64,000 bases of DNA from Sepiola atlantica (GCA_963556195.1 OY744520.1:1375001-1439000); one strand, 5' to 3'. Shown: positions 9,414 through 21,852, numbered from the stretch's first letter. Notes: a model not told the origin generated them from the sequence alone. Translations and numbers: made by a program.

Positions 9414-9560
9414 AGGGCAGTAAGACACATGGTCGGTTTTTAATTTTGGGAAAATCCATCTCCACAAGAAGGGCACTCTAGATTTTGCATCAGTCTAGAA
9501 AGATTTCTCCTTGATTGACCGAGGACAGAAAAGATCAAGTGTAGTATCAGAACAGTTACT
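9400..9560. repeat. dispersed repeat, second copy of 2840-2970
   Basis: It shares GACACATGGTCGGTTTTTA, CAGTCTAGAAAGATTTCTCC and TTGATTGACCGAGGACAGAA with the earlier copy in the same order. Confidence 0.6.
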
Positions 9561-9676
9561 ACACTTTGCTCTTAGTCAATATGACACTGATGTATCACCT
9601 ATTATATCTTTTATTTCATTCATAAAAATATAACATGGTAATTTAATTTTGTTAGATTTTGAAACAGTTATACACT

Positions 9677-9703
9677 TATTATTATTATTATTTATTATTA
9701 TTA

Positions 9704-9747
<44 letters not shown>

Positions 9748-9770
9748 TATTATTATTATTATTATTATCG
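9677..9770. repeat. (TTA)n microsatellite
   Basis: About 30 imperfect TTA/ATT units with TTTA interruptions near 9690 and 9746. Confidence 0.95.
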
Positions 9771-9799
9771 TCACGTGGATTTACCCGCCTCTCCGCGCG

Positions 9800-10000
9800 T
9801 CTGGGTGTGACACAAGGTTAAGCTTAATGTGGGGTAACGCCATTTCAAAACGTCACAATGGGAGCTTATGACCGGTAACGAATTGTATACAAACATAGCC
9901 TAGATCGAATCCATCGGCATTCCCCGATCAGGACGCCTTAAGCGACTGGCGATAACCCCATCCCCTCCTTTCGATGGAAATAATGCATGGGATGATGACC
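9800..10000 (+). repeat. dispersed repeat family C, diverged copy
   Basis: The blocks 'CATAGCCTAGATCGAATCCA', 'TCGGCATTCCCCGATCAGGA' and 'CGCCTTAAGCGACTGGCG' occupy the order seen for the corresponding parts of family C at 6985 and 43030. Similarity is weak. Confidence 0.35.
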
Positions 10001-11343
10001 CCCTGAGAACAGAACAGCTACTACACTTGATCATCATGTGAGTGTGTCTATATTTACATCCACACACCTTCCTTCCTTAGTAACTTAAAACCTAATCAAA
10101 TGCGTGCGTGTAATTGTATCACAAACCTTCATAATTAGTTTAATTCGCCAATTAATCTGAATTTATAAAGAGACCGTATTTAGAAATTGGAGATAAAATA
10201 ACATTCTCAATACCCTAACCCTATCCCTCCCCCCTTTTCCGCATTAGTATTCAAAAAGAGGGGAATTATAGTATGTGTGTGAGTGAGAGAACAAGTTATG
10301 TAGTGTAACAACGCCCTCGCTCCAAACAGATTTATTTTAATTTGAAAGCCATACAGATTTATTTTGCAAATGTATCTATTTAAAAGGAAAGTATTTTGTT
10401 TCTATCCATAAAATACGATATGCCCTCGTGTGGTTACCGCCTACATTTTGGATAAAATTTATTCTTCTTAGTCTTAATTTTTATTTCTTGTCCTGAAATA
10501 AGATTCTAATTTACTTTTTAAATTCTTGAAATTCTAACTTTACTTCAATAGTTTAACTACTGGCGGCCATGTTAGTTTTAAGGTACTTTTGATCGTTTTG
10601 GTTATTCTCCATTTTGTGTTACCTCATCTTCATAGTACTCATCTTAATTGTACTCATTTGTAACCAATATTTTTGGTGTTTAGTATTTAGAAAGAAATGG
10701 GTTTTGTCCATGTTTTTTTAAACAATCTATTTAACGCAAAGTATTATTTTTTAACAGAAGAGGGCAATTATTCTTTCCTTATTTATGTTAATAAAGGAGG
10801 GTGGGGGTGAGAAAAATACACTTGCTCTCTGGATTTATGCGCTCTGGCCATACGTTTGAGCACCACCAGAAACGATGCTCAAATGAACTCCGAGGACACT
10901 ACTTTGCTCATGTAACAGAAACTTGCGAACCAGCGCAGTTTACTCGACATAGACTCTATGGGCCATGTCTTCTTTCGCAAAAAAAGACCCTAACCTAATC
11001 CTGACTGGCATTTTCGTGGGACCACAAATACAGAAATGTTATGATCTGCTTCAATTTTGACCTTTCAAAAAGGTAACGGGTTTTATCGAGAGGTATGTTC
11101 GACACACAAGGCATTTCCAGATAAATCCGTCGATGGCTTTCGATCTAACCTGTCATTTGCCAGTTTCCTTCCCTGGAAATTTTTTACAAAACATGGAAGA
11201 CCTTTCACTTAAAACTAAACGTATGCAACCTTTTACGGAAAGCATTCAGATAAATAAAATATAAAAAAGAGCTTCAAAATAGTTCTCTCGTTACGGCCTT
11301 ATTTTTTAAGGTATAGGAAATAATGTAACACCGTATAGATAAT

Positions 11344-11345
<2 letters not shown>
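10001..11345. other. unresolved sequence
   Basis: No supported gene or structured repeat. The part at 10800-11170 is more GC-balanced and may be an old transposon, but no motif is readable. Confidence 0.35.

Positions 11346-11398
<53 letters not shown>
11346..11398. repeat. (AT)n microsatellite
   Basis: About 26 AT units. Confidence 0.95.
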
Positions 11399-11989
11399 GA
11401 AACGAAATTTATCCAATCAAGTTAAAAAGTACCGGTTTTAATTGAGTTCTTTTTCTTAAACAAAAACTAATCGATTATTTAATAAATGAAACAGAAAATG
11501 ATCACAATGCGTAAAAATTTGGAATAAACGTTGAATTTTATTTCTAGACTAAAAAAAAATCATGTCAGATCAAGAATCGATTCATCAACAATTTGGGCGA
11601 ATACCAAGCAAAATGGGCAAACCGTTTCTTTACATGATGGGAGGATTATTGCCTAAAAAAATAGGTTTTCTTCGATTTTAGGGACGCAAATGAACCCTAA
11701 TACGCGACTTTTGCCAAACTTTTCAATTCTAGCTAGAAATTACTTTATATCTAGTGATAGACGATTTAAAGGCTTCAAAATCACTTTCGAATCTCTCCGT
11801 TTTTGTTTTTTAATCTTAAATAATTGAAAATGCTACTACATGAGTGTATAGCACTATTGCAAGAATGGAACAGGGACTTCAATACAGAGTTTATCTCTTA
11901 TATGGAATACGTCTTCCGCCAACTTGAATGGAACGAGCATCAAGATCAATGACCGCTGGTTCTACCACCCGTGCCTCTTCAGTGTCATC

Positions 11990-12640
11990 GTGATCATCGT
12001 TCATTCAGTTGTAGACGTGCAGCGGCGCCTGGTTGAACTTGATTTGGCAGGCACTGTTGTTGGGCTCAAGATCAACATGACCAAGTCAGGGCCGTTATAA
12101 AAGTGTGGGGGGAGGTCTCCTAAAAAGTGGGGGCCCGGTTAAACACATGCATATCAACTTAATTATTGATGACCGTAAAGTGGGGGGGGGGCGTCAAAAA
12201 GTGAGGGGGCTCGAGTCCGCCGGTGCCGCCGTCCATGCAAGTGGATGCGCAATGTCCAAGTCGCCGATGGTACCATAACCGTCAGATTGAACATATTAAC
12301 AGCTAGGACTACATAGGTCAGGAACAGCCGCGAGTTTGCGCGGAGGTGTTCACCAACAAGACGATCAATCCTCGGTATCGGGTCCAAGAAGCAGTACACG
12401 ATCGAACACAATGGGCGACCGGGTCAGAAACGAGCAGGCGACGACCAAGTTGGCGGAAGAGCACCTTGCTCTATGGACGGACGATGACCGAATGGCAATA
12501 GATCGGCATCAAATGCTTATTTGGCCGACCAGTAACAAGATGGTGCGATTCACTGAGAGATGTGAAACGGAATTGGATGGGGCTAGCTCAGGACAGGCGA
12601 TCGTACACTGTTCGTTATGATCTACGCCAAGCAGACGCTG
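11990..12640 (+). pseudogene. RTE-type LINE reverse-transcriptase relic in two pieces
   Basis: 12020-12085 reads VDVQRRLVELDLAGTVVGLK followed by INMTKS, which matches the 'VGLKIN..KTK' palm-end motif of RTE-clade reverse transcriptases. The second part, 12380-12640, has a basic RRRPSWRKST-like block and, in another frame, NWMGLAQDRRSYTV, resembling the usual C-terminal end '..AQDR..W'. A G-rich segment (12095-12215) separates the two pieces. Stops and frame changes make it dead. Confidence 0.6.
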
Positions 12641-13480
12641 GTAAGCGATGACAGATCAGATAATTTTTTAAAAGAGGCGTAATTTGTGTTTACGTTACAG
12701 CCTTTGAAAAATGAAATCTTGGATTGAAAGTCATTTCTGGCTGAAGTTGTACTGCCAAACCATAGAAAACCCATATTTCTCAAGGAAGACACTATTCTAG
12801 AAAATAACCCCAAAAAGTTTAGGGTACTTGTAATGAATGACTATCTAGAGTTAATCCCCAAAATGATCGAAACAGTTTACAATTTAAAAAAAAACGCCAT
12901 TTTTTGTTTAAGGGGACCGTATTTTCTTAACCTTAACTATAATCTATACTCTTCGCATGCTTAGTGTCGTCTGCCATTTTACATGATTTCGCGGTTTTCA
13001 AATCATAAACGGCTTCGACTATTTCCGCTCTGTGTTCTCCATCAAAGATACCCATTCATTACAATTAATAAGTTTAGGTTTGGTAACGGCAGGAATATCA
13101 GACTTTCTTTTCACAGGCAACAGATCCCCCCTAATTTGTGTGAATAGATATCGTCTGTTTGTAGCGATTCACGTTGTTCACGCGTAACTTTTAAAGGTAA
13201 GCGTATAGATCGACGTCGGAAAACAATGCGATATAAAAATAGTATAGAGGCGAAAAAATGGGTATTGTAAGTATTATTAAATCAGGAACAATTTCGAGTT
13301 TAAATCTATTTAGGATTACGCATATAATCGGATGAAACACGTTTGAAATGTGTAAATGTGCTAGAGAGGAACCGACGCCATGTTGTTTGAATCCTCAATA
13401 CGAAAACGTATTAAAACGTCTTTTTTCCATATTACTAAATTGATGTTAACTCCCAAATGTTCTTAATGTCATAATCTTTT
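12641..13480. other. mostly unresolved sequence containing one dispersed repeat
   Basis: 12955-13080 shares TTAGTGTCGTCTGCC, CATAAACGGCTTC-like and GTTTTCAAATC-like blocks with 27095-27195. The rest shows nothing recognisable. Confidence 0.4.
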
Positions 13481-13482
13481 AA

Positions 13483-13516
<34 letters not shown>
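13481..13516. repeat. (TA)n microsatellite
   Basis: TA units with one ACATAT interruption. Confidence 0.9.
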
Positions 13517-13522
<6 letters not shown>

Positions 13523-13640
13523 AATGTTGAATTAAATTAAAGATAATTGACTTATCGTTTAATAATAACCTATCGTGATAATATAAAGCTCAATATATTC
13601 AATAAAGCAATCATTCTCGAGATGAAAGATGAGAATACAA

Positions 13641-13858
13641 AATTGTAAAGATACAATATTTATTAAAACATCAGAAGTTCAAAGCAAGGAGCTTCATATC
13701 CGTAATCCCTGGATTTTCAAAAATTAACTCTTTTCATCAGAGGATAGAAAAGCCGACACTGTAATTGTAAATATTATCGGCAACGTTTAACTTTGAAAAA
13801 TGTATACACAAAATAAAAAACCCTCTGATGTATTAATAAATATTGTATCTTTACAATT
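13641..13858. repeat. short palindromic element, arms about 35 bp
   Basis: AATTGTAAAGATACAATATT plus TATTAAAACATCAGA at the left end reappears inverted at 13824-13858. The 150-bp loop has no coding signal. The form is that of a MITE. Confidence 0.75.
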
Positions 13859-13859
13859 A

Positions 13860-14949
13860 TCGCCTATACACTAATTTTATTCGTCTTTTTGAAGAAACTG
13901 TTTCCGACATCGATCTATATATGCTTACCTTTTTCAAAATTATCTCTTTTAAAGTATATTATAATTCAAACAGTTTTATTTAATTAATGCCATGATAAAC
14001 CGATACCGTAATTCAATTAAATTTTTGAAAAATCTGATTTAAGAAAAATAAAGGACCCGTATTCAACAGCTGTTTAAAAAAACTACATGTATCATTTCTG
14101 AGCCCGGAAGATTTCGTAATTTTGGTAAGGTAGGAACATTCGGTAACTATGAAATAAATATCGATTGAAAATAGATGTTAGGGTCGTTTTGGAGAGGGAT
14201 TTAGAGGGCTAAGCTCCCTCCCCCTGAAAAATATTTTAAAATAAATAGTTTTGAATATTTACTGTTGTCAAGCTAAGTATTCTGATATTATTTTTCAACG
14301 TTCAAATATATATATGTTCAAATGCAAAATACACTTTTATTTCAATCAATATGCAAGTTTTACTTGTTTTTTTTGTTTTTTTTTCAACCAAATTATTGTT
14401 TAATAGGATTTAGAAAGTTAAATTTACTTTTTACGGTATCGTTTGGTCATTTAATTGTGTTGCTATGGTAATGTTGATTTAATTTCTATTTATAAAATAA
14501 TTGGATGTAAAAAGCTTCCAAAACTTTTAATACATGAGGATTTGCTAAAAATCAAAAGTTTTTAAAAGTTACCGAATTTTCCTAAATTCATTATTTCGTA
14601 CCATGTCTATTTCCTCTAAAATAAAAAAAAAATCCAAAGTAATTATAGGATTTAAATTTCAACATTTCGTAAGACATTTTATCGATTTTATTGCAAAGCT
14701 GATTTTTTTAATGACATATATTCATTATTTTGATTAGCTTTCAAAAGGTGTAAATATTTTCTTATAAGAAAAAACAGTGGGTGGTGGTTAAATAAGCGAA
14801 ACAAACCTGAAAGTAAAACGATTTCCGGACAACGCCGAGTAGGTGCAGGTGAGTAAAATACCATTTTATCAAATGAGCTGACCCCAAAAAACTATAAAAG
14901 GTGTTTTGATTTGGTTAAGGAAGTCCAATACAACATAGCAGTGCGGACT
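13860..14949. other. unresolved AT-rich sequence
   Basis: No coding signal and no repeat structure detected by eye. Confidence 0.4.
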
Positions 14950-15275
14950 TATTTTCTCTCTTGGGGAATGCCCCTGTTAGGCAATTTGGTCACACACTGA
15001 CCAATCAGCTTGCAGGGCGCATTGGCTTCCCATCTCTCCCCTGAAGAACTGCTTCAGCTCCTTTGGGAATCACGGTCGTTCAGTAAAGAGAATCCTGAAA
15101 GCACCGAGGAAAGACGTTTCCTTTCTCTCTCCTGTCCCTGTCCACTGGATATTTAAGCATCGACTATCTTCGCCTGACAGACTTTCGGCAGCCCAAAGAA
15201 CTTTCTACTTTTCCTTTCCTCACTTGGACACTGTCCAACTTTCTTCCACCTATACCAAACGGTATAGATAATTGA
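14950..15275 (+). repeat. dispersed repeat family D, copy 1 (about 325 bp)
   Basis: It aligns along its length with 34500-34848. Shared blocks include TCACACACTGACCAATCAGC, AGACTTTCGGCAGC and AACTTTCTTCCACCTATAC, and both copies end ACGGTATAG. It is pyrimidine-rich and has no reverse-transcriptase or transposase reading. It is possibly a SINE or other non-autonomous element, but no pol III box was identified. Confidence 0.75.
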
Positions 15276-15299
15276 CAACGACAGTCAATTGAACGAGAA

Positions 15300-15480
15300 A
15301 AGGGTGAAAAAACAAATAGGCAACAAATACATGTTAAGAAAGGATAAGTTAATTTGTGTTTTAACTTATTTTAAGGCGCATTTAGTTTGATTTAAAAGTG
15401 GTGTCGAGATGTATGGTGATCAAATGCGGCCGTTTGTTGTTTTTAATTGTAACATGGCGTCTTGACACTACTTTGCAAGT
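15300..15480 (+). repeat. fragment related to one arm of the 2142-2670 palindrome
   Basis: GGCAACAAATACATGTTAAG, GGATAAGTTAATTTGTGTTT and TTAACTTATTTTAAGGCGC follow the order of the left arm at about 2190-2275. Only one arm is clear. Confidence 0.55.
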
Positions 15481-16984
15481 ACCAAATTATCGACTATTTA
15501 TGTCTTAAACTTTTCGTTAAAATTCTGTAAATTTAAAAGATGAAGGTTAAGAAATAATGCTAATGGCAGAAGTTTGAAAACCAAAACAAACAGTTTTGAT
15601 TTTAATTTTTACTTAAATTTAGAATCTGATACTCCCCAACTAGTAAGAGTAAAAATAACTCTTTTTTTTCTGTTTCATTTTTTAATCGCGCGATTTGAGA
15701 GAGGGGGGGGGTCGTGGGAGTAAATATTTTTGTCCTAATTTTGGCGTAACTTTAGTGAATCACCATCACTCTAAAACGCTTGTGAGCGATTTTCTGACAT
15801 ATTTCGTCTAAGGTATTCAGCTGTCTCCCGCCCCCTGAAAAACTTAACAGATACGTTTCCAGTTCACACCGATTAATTTAAATGACGAAGAAAAATGAAA
15901 AGGAAATGTTAAAAAAAAACGTTTGATTTCCAATATGGCTTTTCAACCAAAAATATGATAAAAGAAAATATTTTCTTTGCTTTAAGTATATAATTATGAA
16001 CTCGAGTTATCATCCTTGGACTTGTTTATAAAGATGGCGACTATATTATTCCGGACGAATTTTCTTTACGATGTTCTACGTGTGTGATGAATCTTGCTAT
16101 AACTACTTTTTTAAATATCAAATTTTCTTTTACTAAAACAGGGTTTGAATTAAAAAAAAAATAACGGTAATTTTGTAGATGAAGCCCCTCACTTACCCCC
16201 CCCCCCTTGGGAAGTGGGAACAACAAATTATTTTAGAATTTAGAATGGGGGATCAGTTTCGCATATAAAGTTAACGAAAATGATCACCAATTCCTCGTCA
16301 TTGTCTAACCGGGTAGCGTTTTAAGGACATATAACCAGTTTTTTGGTTGTTAAGGGAGATTGTGTGTGTGTTTTGGGAGGGGGTAAAAAATCCCTCAACC
16401 TTATCCATTACCCCTAAGTCCAGATAACAACTGCTACGAGCCCCCCTCCCCCATAAAAACAATAACCAGAGATTTTGCATTTACTTAGATTAAAAAGAAA
16501 AAACTAATATCTCATTCAAACGTGTTTTCTTTGGAAATTCATGTGCGAAACTAATCCCCCACTTTAAATTCTTTTTCTTTTGTTCCCAAAGAAACAAGTA
16601 GAATCTTAACTTGGGGGAGGGGGTAGGTTGTAGCTGAATGCCTCATCTACAATAATATCAAAATAACTCGTTTGAGAGTAATACCCAAATCATGAGGAAA
16701 CCCATTTTACTTGAAATAATTTGGGTGACTAAAATATGGTTTAATTCCGTTTTAAAAAACAAAATGCAGAATATACATGCGAAATTTAGATGCTACATGC
16801 AATGCAGTAAAGAAATCGTTACTGCGAACAGGAACACAAAAAAATGCTATGACAATTCGTGTGAAGACATGATACAAAGGATAGTAAATGGATTGGATTA
16901 GTAAAAAGAGCTCAAGCCTTATACTGATGAAAACCAATTAAAAAAGCCCATACACATACATTATTGTGAAATGCATGTGCATAG
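15481..16984. other. unresolved sequence with G and C homopolymers
   Basis: G8 at about 15703-15710 and a C9 run near 16200. Short open frames at 16041-16226, 16298-16480 and 16692-16901 have no family resemblance. A part at 16210-16260 resembles 24219-24260. Confidence 0.35.
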
Positions 16985-17150
16985 CACACGTATGCTAGTA
17001 AAAAAAATGTATTTCGATTTAATTTCTTTCAAAAAATAATTTATCCGCTTTGGAATATTTCTACTATGGAAACCATTTTAATTAAACATTTTTTAATAAT
17101 GACCTAGATAGCATCCGGTAATACAAATCTAAATACGTATGCTGGTAAGT
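16985..17150. repeat. 145-bp repeat, near-identical to 20623-20757, with flanking direct repeat
   Basis: The core begins AAATGTATTTCGATTTAATT and ends GATAGCATCCGGTAATACAA. Only a few differences separate the two copies over about 135 bp. The flanks here are CGTATGCTAGTAA on the left and CGTATGCTGGTAA on the right, which looks like a target-site duplication of about 13 bp. That suggests insertion of a short retroposed piece. Confidence 0.75.
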
Positions 17151-17305
17151 GTTCATGAGAGGCGAAACCGGAAAAAGAGGAAGAATGTATGCAAATTCAA
17201 GCGCTTTCTACGATCAAGAAAGGGGAGATAATTTGGCGAATGTATGCGTAAGTGTGTAGAAAAGGGTAAATAATGCTACATATGTCTGCAAATGTGTAAC
17301 CAAAT

Positions 17306-17337
17306 ACTGTGTGTGTGTGTTTGTGTGTGCGTATATA

Positions 17338-17378
<41 letters not shown>
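17306..17378. repeat. (TG)n then (TA)n microsatellite
   Basis: TG and TTTGTG units pass into a TA run of about 22 units. Confidence 0.95.
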
Positions 17379-17379
<1 letters not shown>

Positions 17380-17380
<1 letters not shown>

Positions 17381-17515
17381 ATCCACAGACACTGTTTTGC
17401 TGTGTTGCAGCTTTTCAGAGTGGTTAGACTAGCCAGGGATCGAACCTTCAGCCATCAAGTTGATAGTTGTCAGCTTTATGCATTAGGCCAACAGGAGAAG
17501 CGCTTGTAAATGATA
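17380..17515 (-). repeat. tRNA-derived SINE, minus strand
   Basis: On the minus strand, GTTGGCCTAATGCATAAAGC resembles an A box with the start of a tRNA-Arg or tRNA-Lys. AAGGTTCGATCCCTGGCTAG, about 55 nt on, contains a perfect B box (GGTTCGATCC). The downstream part ends at the TA/TG microsatellite, as often happens at SINE 3' ends. The body is short, so it may be truncated. Confidence 0.65.
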
Positions 17516-18605
17516 TCTACAATATCTATTTATATTCACACGTGACCGCTGCTTCATAATGCTAAATTAGTTTATTTACAAAGAGCTTTACATTACGCTA
17601 AGAAGCAGCAGGAGACATAATCCACCAACAGTGTTCGACCCAAGAAGGGGACTAATATAGTCATCCACAAACAGACAATATATAATGATTATTAGTGTAT
17701 ATAGGGGTCTTTGATGAAGCATGATTCCCCCACCCTCACGGATATGTTACTTTTGATTTTAATTAAATTTAAACCATCGATTATGTGGATTTGGATAAAT
17801 TTCGGAGCACATTATCAATTTTCTCAGACTATAACTTTGATTGTGTAAGGTCTATTTTCATTCAATTAGCTTAATAGCAGAATGAAAAAAGACATTGCAT
17901 TGAAGTATTTGGTTGCCTGGATTTTCAAACTTTAAGGACCAAAGAGAATCCCAGTATTATGAACGCGTCTTAAGTATGCTATTTAATATAAATGTTAAAA
18001 TATTCAAGTTTATTTTAAAGATTTTAAAACTATTTTAAACACTTATAATAGTGGTATTTTATCTAATAATATTTCATGTTCGTATGTATTTAAAATCTGA
18101 TCAGCAAATATGATCATTGATGATTAATCTGATGTCACTATAGTAAACAATTCTCAACTTTACCCATTTTAAAATCAATTGTTCCAAAATCAAATTGTCG
18201 TCCTGTCGACTAAAACGTTACAATTTTAAATAAATACATTTCAAAAATTTACATTCGGTGTATTGATTTGAAGAATATTTAATTAGCGATTATTTTCACA
18301 GTAAGAAAAGAGAATATTTATTCTTTTAAAAATAATTAAATTGCTACAATTTTAAATAAAAAGACGTATCTGTTTTATTTTTTTAGAGAATATTTACCTA
18401 AAATGATAATTACTTTCATGAAAAATAGTATTGATCCTGACAGACGTGTATTATTTCAAAAGAAATATGATTAACAGTAAATTATACAGATTGATGTAGA
18501 AAACACCATGGAATTTCCACAGGATTTTTGAGCAATTTAATTAATTGTTAGTATTGTATAATAATTAACTTAAGACGTGCATCCATTTCAACAAAATCTT
18601 TCAGT
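17516..18605. other. unresolved AT-rich sequence
   Basis: No coding signal. Many A/T-rich tracts, none forming a clear repeat. Confidence 0.4.
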
Positions 18606-18643
18606 ATATTTTATGCCTGGGCAATGTCGTGTCCATCTGCTAG
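18606..18643 (+). mobile_element. decayed Helitron-like 3' end
   Basis: GCCTGGGCAATGTCGTGTCC then ATCTGCTAG|T. This matches the layout of the better copy at 39585-39615: a GC-rich hairpin, a short spacer, then CTAG followed by T. The stem is degenerate and no 5' end was assigned. Confidence 0.45.
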
Positions 18644-20009
18644 TTTTTATAATGAGATTAGATATAAAGTTTCTACTTACAATGCAAATGTTCCAACGCA
18701 CTAGATCATATCAGCAGATGATAAAGAAAAGAAAAAGGCGTTTCCGATTTTAGATAAAATCTTGTTTTTGTTTGTTAAATAGATTAAATAAAAAGGTCAA
18801 AGAATTACCGTTTTTATGTCAACTATTCAACGGACGAATGTAAAACTTTGCAATAATTGAAGAACTTTTCTATTTTTGTCATTTCATTATTTGAATCTCA
18901 CCAAACACAACATTCAACACTCAAAAGAAGGCGTCTTTTTTGTTTTGATCTGGTTCTTTCTTCTCTTTTATTTTCACTTGTACAGATCTGTGTATATTAT
19001 AATGAAGCAAGTTTTTGTTGGTCACTTATAGGCTTCAAAACTATTTGACAGAATTCCACCAAAGTTTGCATGTACGATCCTTAGGATGAAAAGTGTGTTA
19101 CGTGGGTCAACAATGTAAATTGCTGCTGCTTGTTTGTTTAGCAAATAAGACTCCTGCACAGATTGATCGGTCTGCATAAAGTCCTCCTCAGGAAGGTTTG
19201 GCCCAAAACATACAAAGGAGTGATGATTGCACATGTGCAGAAGCAACACTGTTATCCTCACTCCATGGATTTGTCGTTCCGTACGTGACATGTCTTTGCT
19301 TGCCAGACACAGAGGCAGACACCAGAGGACAACAGATCCTGATGCCGATTTCGCCTGAATTTTCAGCTGGGTTGCAGCCCTAATACAACTGGGTGCCAGA
19401 CCTGTCCATTATGGGTTGCCCTCCCACGAATCCGAGTTTTCAAACAACAGGATAGCTCTGACACTACCGCATGACACCATTTCTACCACGGTGAGGACGG
19501 GTTATACTTTAGGAGGGGGCGGGGTACTAAGGACGATAATTATGTTTTTACTAAAAACAAAAAACAGATATATGGAAGAATTTTGCAAAAAGCGTCCTTC
19601 GCATGTCAGATGAGCCGTAGTAGGAAAAGGTAAAAAAAAACATACAACTATTATTCTTTTTACTAATTACTCACAAGGAGCTTTCACATGAATCATTAAC
19701 AGTGATTGCTCACTGGCAATAACAAGTGGTGTTACCTGGAGTCAGCGTGACAACAAGTGACCCCAGATTTCCAGCACTCTGCCTCTTTTGATCACCGTTG
19801 CAAATTACTTTGCATTATCGCAATAGCGGTTTACCATTGGTTTCTCACTAATAACGACCGTTGGCTTAGAATGTGAGTCAGTCGCCCCAAGATTATAATA
19901 CTCTGCACGCTTTCTAGTGGAGGAATGGATGTTGCTTCCTCTCTTCAGTCTTTCCACCCTCCTTGACCTCTCACAACCATTTTGTATGGTACCAGACAAG
20001 GCTGATGCC
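18644..20009. other. unresolved sequence
   Basis: The part at 19020-19620 is GC-balanced and carries open frames on both strands (19022-19291 minus, 19416-19613 plus). It looks like a decayed mobile element, but I cannot name a family. Confidence 0.35.
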
Positions 20010-20190
20010 ACCATTTTATTATTATTATTAAGAATTATTATTATTATTATTAAGAATTATAGGTTAAAAACTATTGGTCAAAATACATTCAAATTTGGCA
20101 GGATGGACCAATGAAAAAATGAAGGTTTATCACAGGGTCAAAATTCTACCACTACTACTACTACTAATACTAATAATAATAATAATAAAA
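20010..20190. repeat. (ATT)n and (ACT)n/(AAT)n microsatellites
   Basis: Interrupted ATT units at 20013-20058, and ACT changing to AAT units at 20148-20189, with about 90 bp between. Confidence 0.85.
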
Positions 20191-20495
20191 TATTTATGGA
20201 ATGCCGGATGTAGTAAAATTAAGAATAGTAATTATGTTTAAATAAAAGATCCACCCTCTGCCTTCAAGAGCTAGTCTGTGGCTTTTTGGGCTATTAATTA
20301 TATACTCCTAAACTCTGGAGATAAAAACCTTTTTTTTCTTTTATTTTTACTTAGTCCCGTCCTATATTTAATATCAAACATTACGTCTGTCCATGTATGT
20401 GTGAAGTGAATCTGAAGGATTTTTTAATGGTTTTGTTTCCTTTCTGATATTTCTTGTGTTTATATTTTTCAGTCTCAAGCAACTGAATTCTTCAA

Positions 20496-20560
20496 TCTAA
20501 TATATAAAGTGGAGTGAGTCTGTTCCTTGAATCTTTGTGGTCAATAGGTTTTTCTTCAAA
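20496..20560 (+). mobile_element. possible Helitron-like 5' end
   Basis: A|TCTAATATATAAAGTGGAGT has the A|TC junction and the TATATAAAG motif seen at the start of the complete element at 39353. The 3' end is not identified and may have been lost. Confidence 0.35.
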
Positions 20561-20622
20561 ATCAATGTTTGATTCTGTTTCGCCAGTTATTTTTGAAGAA
20601 CGTGGTTCATATTCTTAACAGT

Positions 20623-20757
20623 AAAAAAATGTATTTCGATTTAATTTCTTTCAAAAAATAATTTATCCGTCTTGGAAGATTTCTACTATGGAAACCATTT
20701 TAATTAAACATTTTTTAATAATGACCTAGATAGCATCCGGAAATACAAATCTAAATG
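20623..20757. repeat. second copy of the 145-bp repeat at 16985-17150
   Basis: The same core in the same orientation, from AAATGTATTTCGATTTAATT to GATAGCATCCGGAAATACAA. No clear flanking direct repeat is visible here. Confidence 0.75.
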
Positions 20758-20770
20758 CTTAGCATTACAA

Positions 20771-20830
20771 GATATAATAGCTCAGTTGGGAGCATTTCAG
20801 ACTGACGATCATGGGCTTGGCATCTGCTTT
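20771..20830 (+). repeat. degenerate tRNA-Phe-like sequence (SINE head or tRNA pseudogene)
   Basis: AATAGCTCAGTTGGGAGCAT followed by TCAGACTGACGATCATGG matches the D-arm and anticodon arm of eukaryotic tRNA-Phe (anticodon region CTGAAGA, here CTGACGA). The B box is lost: GGCTTGGCATCTGC replaces GGTTCGAATCC. It is not a functional tRNA gene. Confidence 0.5.
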
Positions 20831-21818
20831 CTCTTTGTTATTGAAAAACTATTATTTACTATTAATACATTATTTATTTGCATCAAAATTTAAATCTGTT
20901 TGTGACCCTTCAAAAATGTATAACAATTTGAAATTTATACATACATTTTTGCTAAACGCAAAAAACTGATTTTAAGCTTACTTTAGACGTAAATGTTCAA
21001 ATCAAATAAAATGTAACAAAATTAAAAAATATTATTAAAATTATAAATGAAAACAGTAATAGTACTTTACAAATAGTTTTATTGTCGCTTACACACAGAG
21101 GATTTTTTATATACACACGTTGGGCGATAATGCAAGCTTTTGTCATTTAGGAACATTAATAAGTAAAAAAAAAAAATATCCAGACATTAAAAATTTATAC
21201 TTTGAATTTCACATGATCATCGGGCCCCCTATATTGTCCACAGTTTGAAAACCCCTGCATTACAGCATTGGACTGATTATTAACAGTATTATCTTTTTCT
21301 TCAAATTCAGTATGCCATTTTTGTCTTTTAGTGTCAGATTCCAGAGAAAGCCAGCGGTCATTATCAGCAAACAATCAATGCTAAATGGCTGTTCTGATAG
21401 CACAAAGTTATTTGTAATGGCGATCGAAAGAGGCAAACTGTGTTAGTAATCAACAGTGCATGGTGACTATTTGCTGTCGACTGTCTCCAAAGTTCTATCA
21501 ACGATATTGAGCACTCTCTTATAAATACAGTGATTGATACAATTGTATTTGATAAAGCTAAGTGCATGCTATATATATATATATAATTTCTTTTATGTAT
21601 GTATAAAATAAAATAAAATATATATATTAACGAAAAATACGTCCTATAAAGTTATGGGCGACTAATAATGCAATTTTCTGCAGCTTAATCACTAAGGAAG
21701 TGAAACAATTGAAGTACCAGTGAGTAAAAGAACAACGACCGCTGCAAATACCGATAAAAATAATTACATTGAAAATAAAAATAAAAATATAAAATAAATA
21801 AAAAGTTTTTAAAATTAC

Positions 21819-21819
<1 letters not shown>
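20831..21819. other. unresolved AT-rich sequence
   Basis: Short TA runs at 21571-21586 and (AAAAT)n at 21606-21620. Nothing coding. Confidence 0.4.

Positions 21820-21852
<33 letters not shown>

Noticed and set aside
12163..12620. Overlapping open frames at 12.2-12.6 kb as host genes
   Set aside because: They overlap on opposite strands, and the readable motifs in other frames belong to a LINE tail.
19022..19620. Decayed transposon coding region
   Set aside because: Composition differs from the surroundings, but no motif of any transposase or reverse transcriptase could be read on either strand.
20771..20830. Functional tRNA-Phe gene
   Set aside because: The D-arm and anticodon arm are recognisable, but the B box and T-arm are lost and no acceptor stem forms.
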